A stretch of DNA of 7,105 nt. Source: Alphaproteobacteria bacterium. Its GTDB lineage: Bacteria > Pseudomonadota > Alphaproteobacteria > Sphingomonadales > Sphingomonadaceae. The DNA lies in assembly GCA_028293005.1 (NCBI GenBank), contig JAQGLH010000278.1, forward strand, positions 1 to 7,105, in the 5' to 3' direction. The position numbers and the translations under genes were made by a program. The notes beneath the pieces were generated by a model. The model was not told where the DNA came from and ran no database searches. It saw only the letters and a program-made list of their open reading frames with translations. Shown here in pieces: positions 6,103-7,105 of the stretch; position 1 is the first letter of the stretch, and each line of letters starts with the position of its first letter.

Positions 6103-6610
6103 AGTGATGTCGCCCGACACGATGCTCACCGATCTCGTCACCGAGCTTTTGCTCGACGAAGCCGATTGCCTCGACGAGCGGCGCTGGCGCGACTGGCTCG
6201 ACCTCTATGAGGAGGATGCGGTCTTCTGGGCGCCGTCGTGGCATGACGACGAGACTTTGATCGACAATCCGCGCGCTGAGATCTCGCTGATCTATTGCGG
6301 CAGCAAGGAGCGGATCGAGGAGAGAGTCTGGCGGATCGAATCGGGCATGTCGTCCTCGCTGATCCGCCTGCCGCGCACGCGCCATTTCGTCACGAACATC
6401 CGGGTGCGCGGCGCCGATGGCGACGAGGTCAGCGCCACCGCCAATTATCAGGTCAACACCTACAAGCTCGAGGAGCAGCGCACCGACATGTTCTTCGGCC
6501 AATATCGCTACCGCCTCGCCCGCAGCGGCAACGGCCTCAAGATCCGCGAGAAATATATCGTCGTCTGCAACGATCTGATCCCCCGCCAGATGGACCTGTT
6601 CAACGTTTGA
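6089..6610 (+). CDS. Aromatic ring 1,2-dioxygenase, small (beta) subunit, BenB-like
   Basis: A 173-residue protein of the ring-hydroxylating dioxygenase beta family (SnoaL/NTF2-like fold), close to the usual 160-180 residues. Diagnostic stretches are EADCLDERRWRDWLDLYEEDAVFWAPSW (24-51), EISLIYCGSKERIEERVWRI (64-83), the middle strand segment around HFVTNIRV (99-106), and the terminal KYIVVCNDLIPRQMDLFNV. These correspond to BenB YLDDKQW..., EISLIWYG...DRVFRI and KNDYVRQVIDVYHI. Beta subunits have no metal site and serve as structure in an alpha3beta3 hexamer. The start chosen is GTG 6089, preceded by GAAGG at 6076-6080 with an 8-nt spacer; ATG 6107 is an alternative lacking a comparable site. 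It is the partner of the alpha subunit at 4768-6102. Confidence 0.93.
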   Translation: MNKPEVMSPDTMLTDLVTELLLDEADCLDERRWRDWLDLYEEDAVFWAPSWHDDETLIDNPRAEISLIYCGSKERIEERVWRIESGMSSSLIRLPRTRHFVTNIRVRGADGDEVSATANYQVNTYKLEEQRTDMFFGQYRYRLARSGNGLKIREKYIVVCNDLIPRQMDLFNV

Positions 6611-6645
6611 GCGGAAGCCTCCCGGCCGCTGTTCTTTCCCGATCG

Positions 6646-6662
6646 GCAACCTTCGAGGTTGC
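6646..6662. repeat. Hairpin between beta subunit and DUF1428 gene
   Basis: GCAACCT (6646-6652) and AGGTTGC (6656-6662) are perfect 7-bp inverted arms around TCG, 36 nt after the beta-subunit stop. No T-run follows, so it is not a standard intrinsic terminator. It may be an mRNA-stabilising or partial termination hairpin separating the oxygenase genes from the next gene. The rest of this 138-bp gap shows no clear promoter. Confidence 0.45.
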
Positions 6663-6748
6663 GCCTAGGATGCGGGAAGCCGGCGCGGTGCTCCATGAGC
6701 GTCGTTCCCGACTTACATGCCGATCCCAGCGCACGAGGAGGATCAACG

Positions 6749-7096
6749 ATGGACTATGTCGACGGCTTCGTGGTGGCAGTTCCCGCCGCTAACAAGGATG
6801 CGTATCTGGAGCAGGCGCGCGAAGCGCTGGCGCTGTTCAAGGAGTTCGGCGCGACCCGGATGGTGGAATGCTGGGGCGACCAGGTTCCCGACGGCAAGGT
6901 CACCGATTTCAAACGGGCGGTGCAGGCGAAGGAGGACGAGGTGGTCGTCTTCTCATGGATCGAATGGCCGTCCAAGGAGATCCGCGACGCCGGCATGAAA
7001 AAGATGATGGAGGACTCCCGCATGAAGGACATGAAGATGCCCTTCGACGGCCAGCGCATGATCTACGGCGGCTTCCAGCCGATCCTGGACGAATAA
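6749..7096 (+). CDS. DUF1428 family protein (YbaA-like)
   Basis: A 115-residue soluble protein matching DUF1428 over its whole length (E. coli YbaA is of similar size). Family wording seen: YVDGFVVAVPAANKDAYLEQA at the start, FKEFGATRMVECWGDQVPDGKVTDF in the middle, EVVVFSWIEWPSKEIRDAGMKKMM, and the closing MPFDGQRMIYGGF. The fold is expected to be a ferredoxin-like alpha+beta (dimeric alpha-beta-barrel type) domain; no biochemical function is established for the family. The start ATG 6749 has an excellent Shine-Dalgarno, GAGGAGG at 6735-6741. The frame is open further upstream (ATG 6659), but that stretch does not resemble the family and lacks a ribosome site. It is 138 bp after the beta subunit on the same strand; a link to aromatic catabolism is only positional. 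Confidence 0.92.
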   Translation: MDYVDGFVVAVPAANKDAYLEQAREALALFKEFGATRMVECWGDQVPDGKVTDFKRAVQAKEDEVVVFSWIEWPSKEIRDAGMKKMMEDSRMKDMKMPFDGQRMIYGGFQPILDE

Positions 7097-7105
7097 GCGC
7101 GAGCG

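Noticed and set aside
4720..6141. A 473-codon open frame on the minus strand opposite the dioxygenase alpha subunit
   Set aside because: It is the antisense of a gene with unmistakable Rieske and iron-site motifs. The product has no recognisable family pattern and no ribosome site was seen.
1..7105. tRNA, rRNA, CRISPR array, insertion sequence or long direct repeats
   Set aside because: None were seen on reading both strands. The only long internal similarities are the paralogous permeases and the two oxygenase alpha subunits.

Overview
The window is high-GC DNA in the style of an alphaproteobacterium, most likely a sphingomonad. That is an inference from base composition, codon choice and gene content; there is no rRNA or other marker gene. 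It holds part of an aromatic-compound catabolic locus arranged as two divergent blocks.

Minus-strand block (about 1-4612, read right to left): a small catechol O-methyltransferase-like SAM enzyme (3998-4612); a 242-bp spacer; two tandem, clearly paralogous aromatic acid:H+ symporter-type MFS permeases (2391-3755 and 870-2240); and the first 273 codons of a Rieske ring-hydroxylating oxygenase large subunit (821 down to the left edge, where it is cut). The last three are close together, on one strand, and probably form one operon.

Plus-strand block (4768-7096): a complete benzoate/toluate 1,2-dioxygenase-type large subunit, its small subunit overlapping it by 14 bp, and, after a 138-bp gap, a DUF1428 (YbaA-like) protein. 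A 155-bp divergent region separates this block from the methyltransferase. It carries a plausible sigma-70 promoter for the dioxygenase operon and a small inverted repeat.

The likely joint role is proton-coupled uptake of one or more aromatic acids (two permeases), dihydroxylation by one or two BenA-like terminal oxygenases, and possibly methylation of a catechol-type product or intermediate. No reductase, ferredoxin, cis-diol dehydrogenase, ring-cleavage enzyme or regulator lies in the window, so substrate and pathway cannot be fixed from it.

The least ordinary signals are (i) the COMT-like enzyme beside a ring-dihydroxylating oxygenase and (ii) a strong Shine-Dalgarno plus a 13-16-codon ORF overlapping the start codon of each permease, which has little ribosome-binding sequence of its own; each is preceded by a hairpin-capable repeat.
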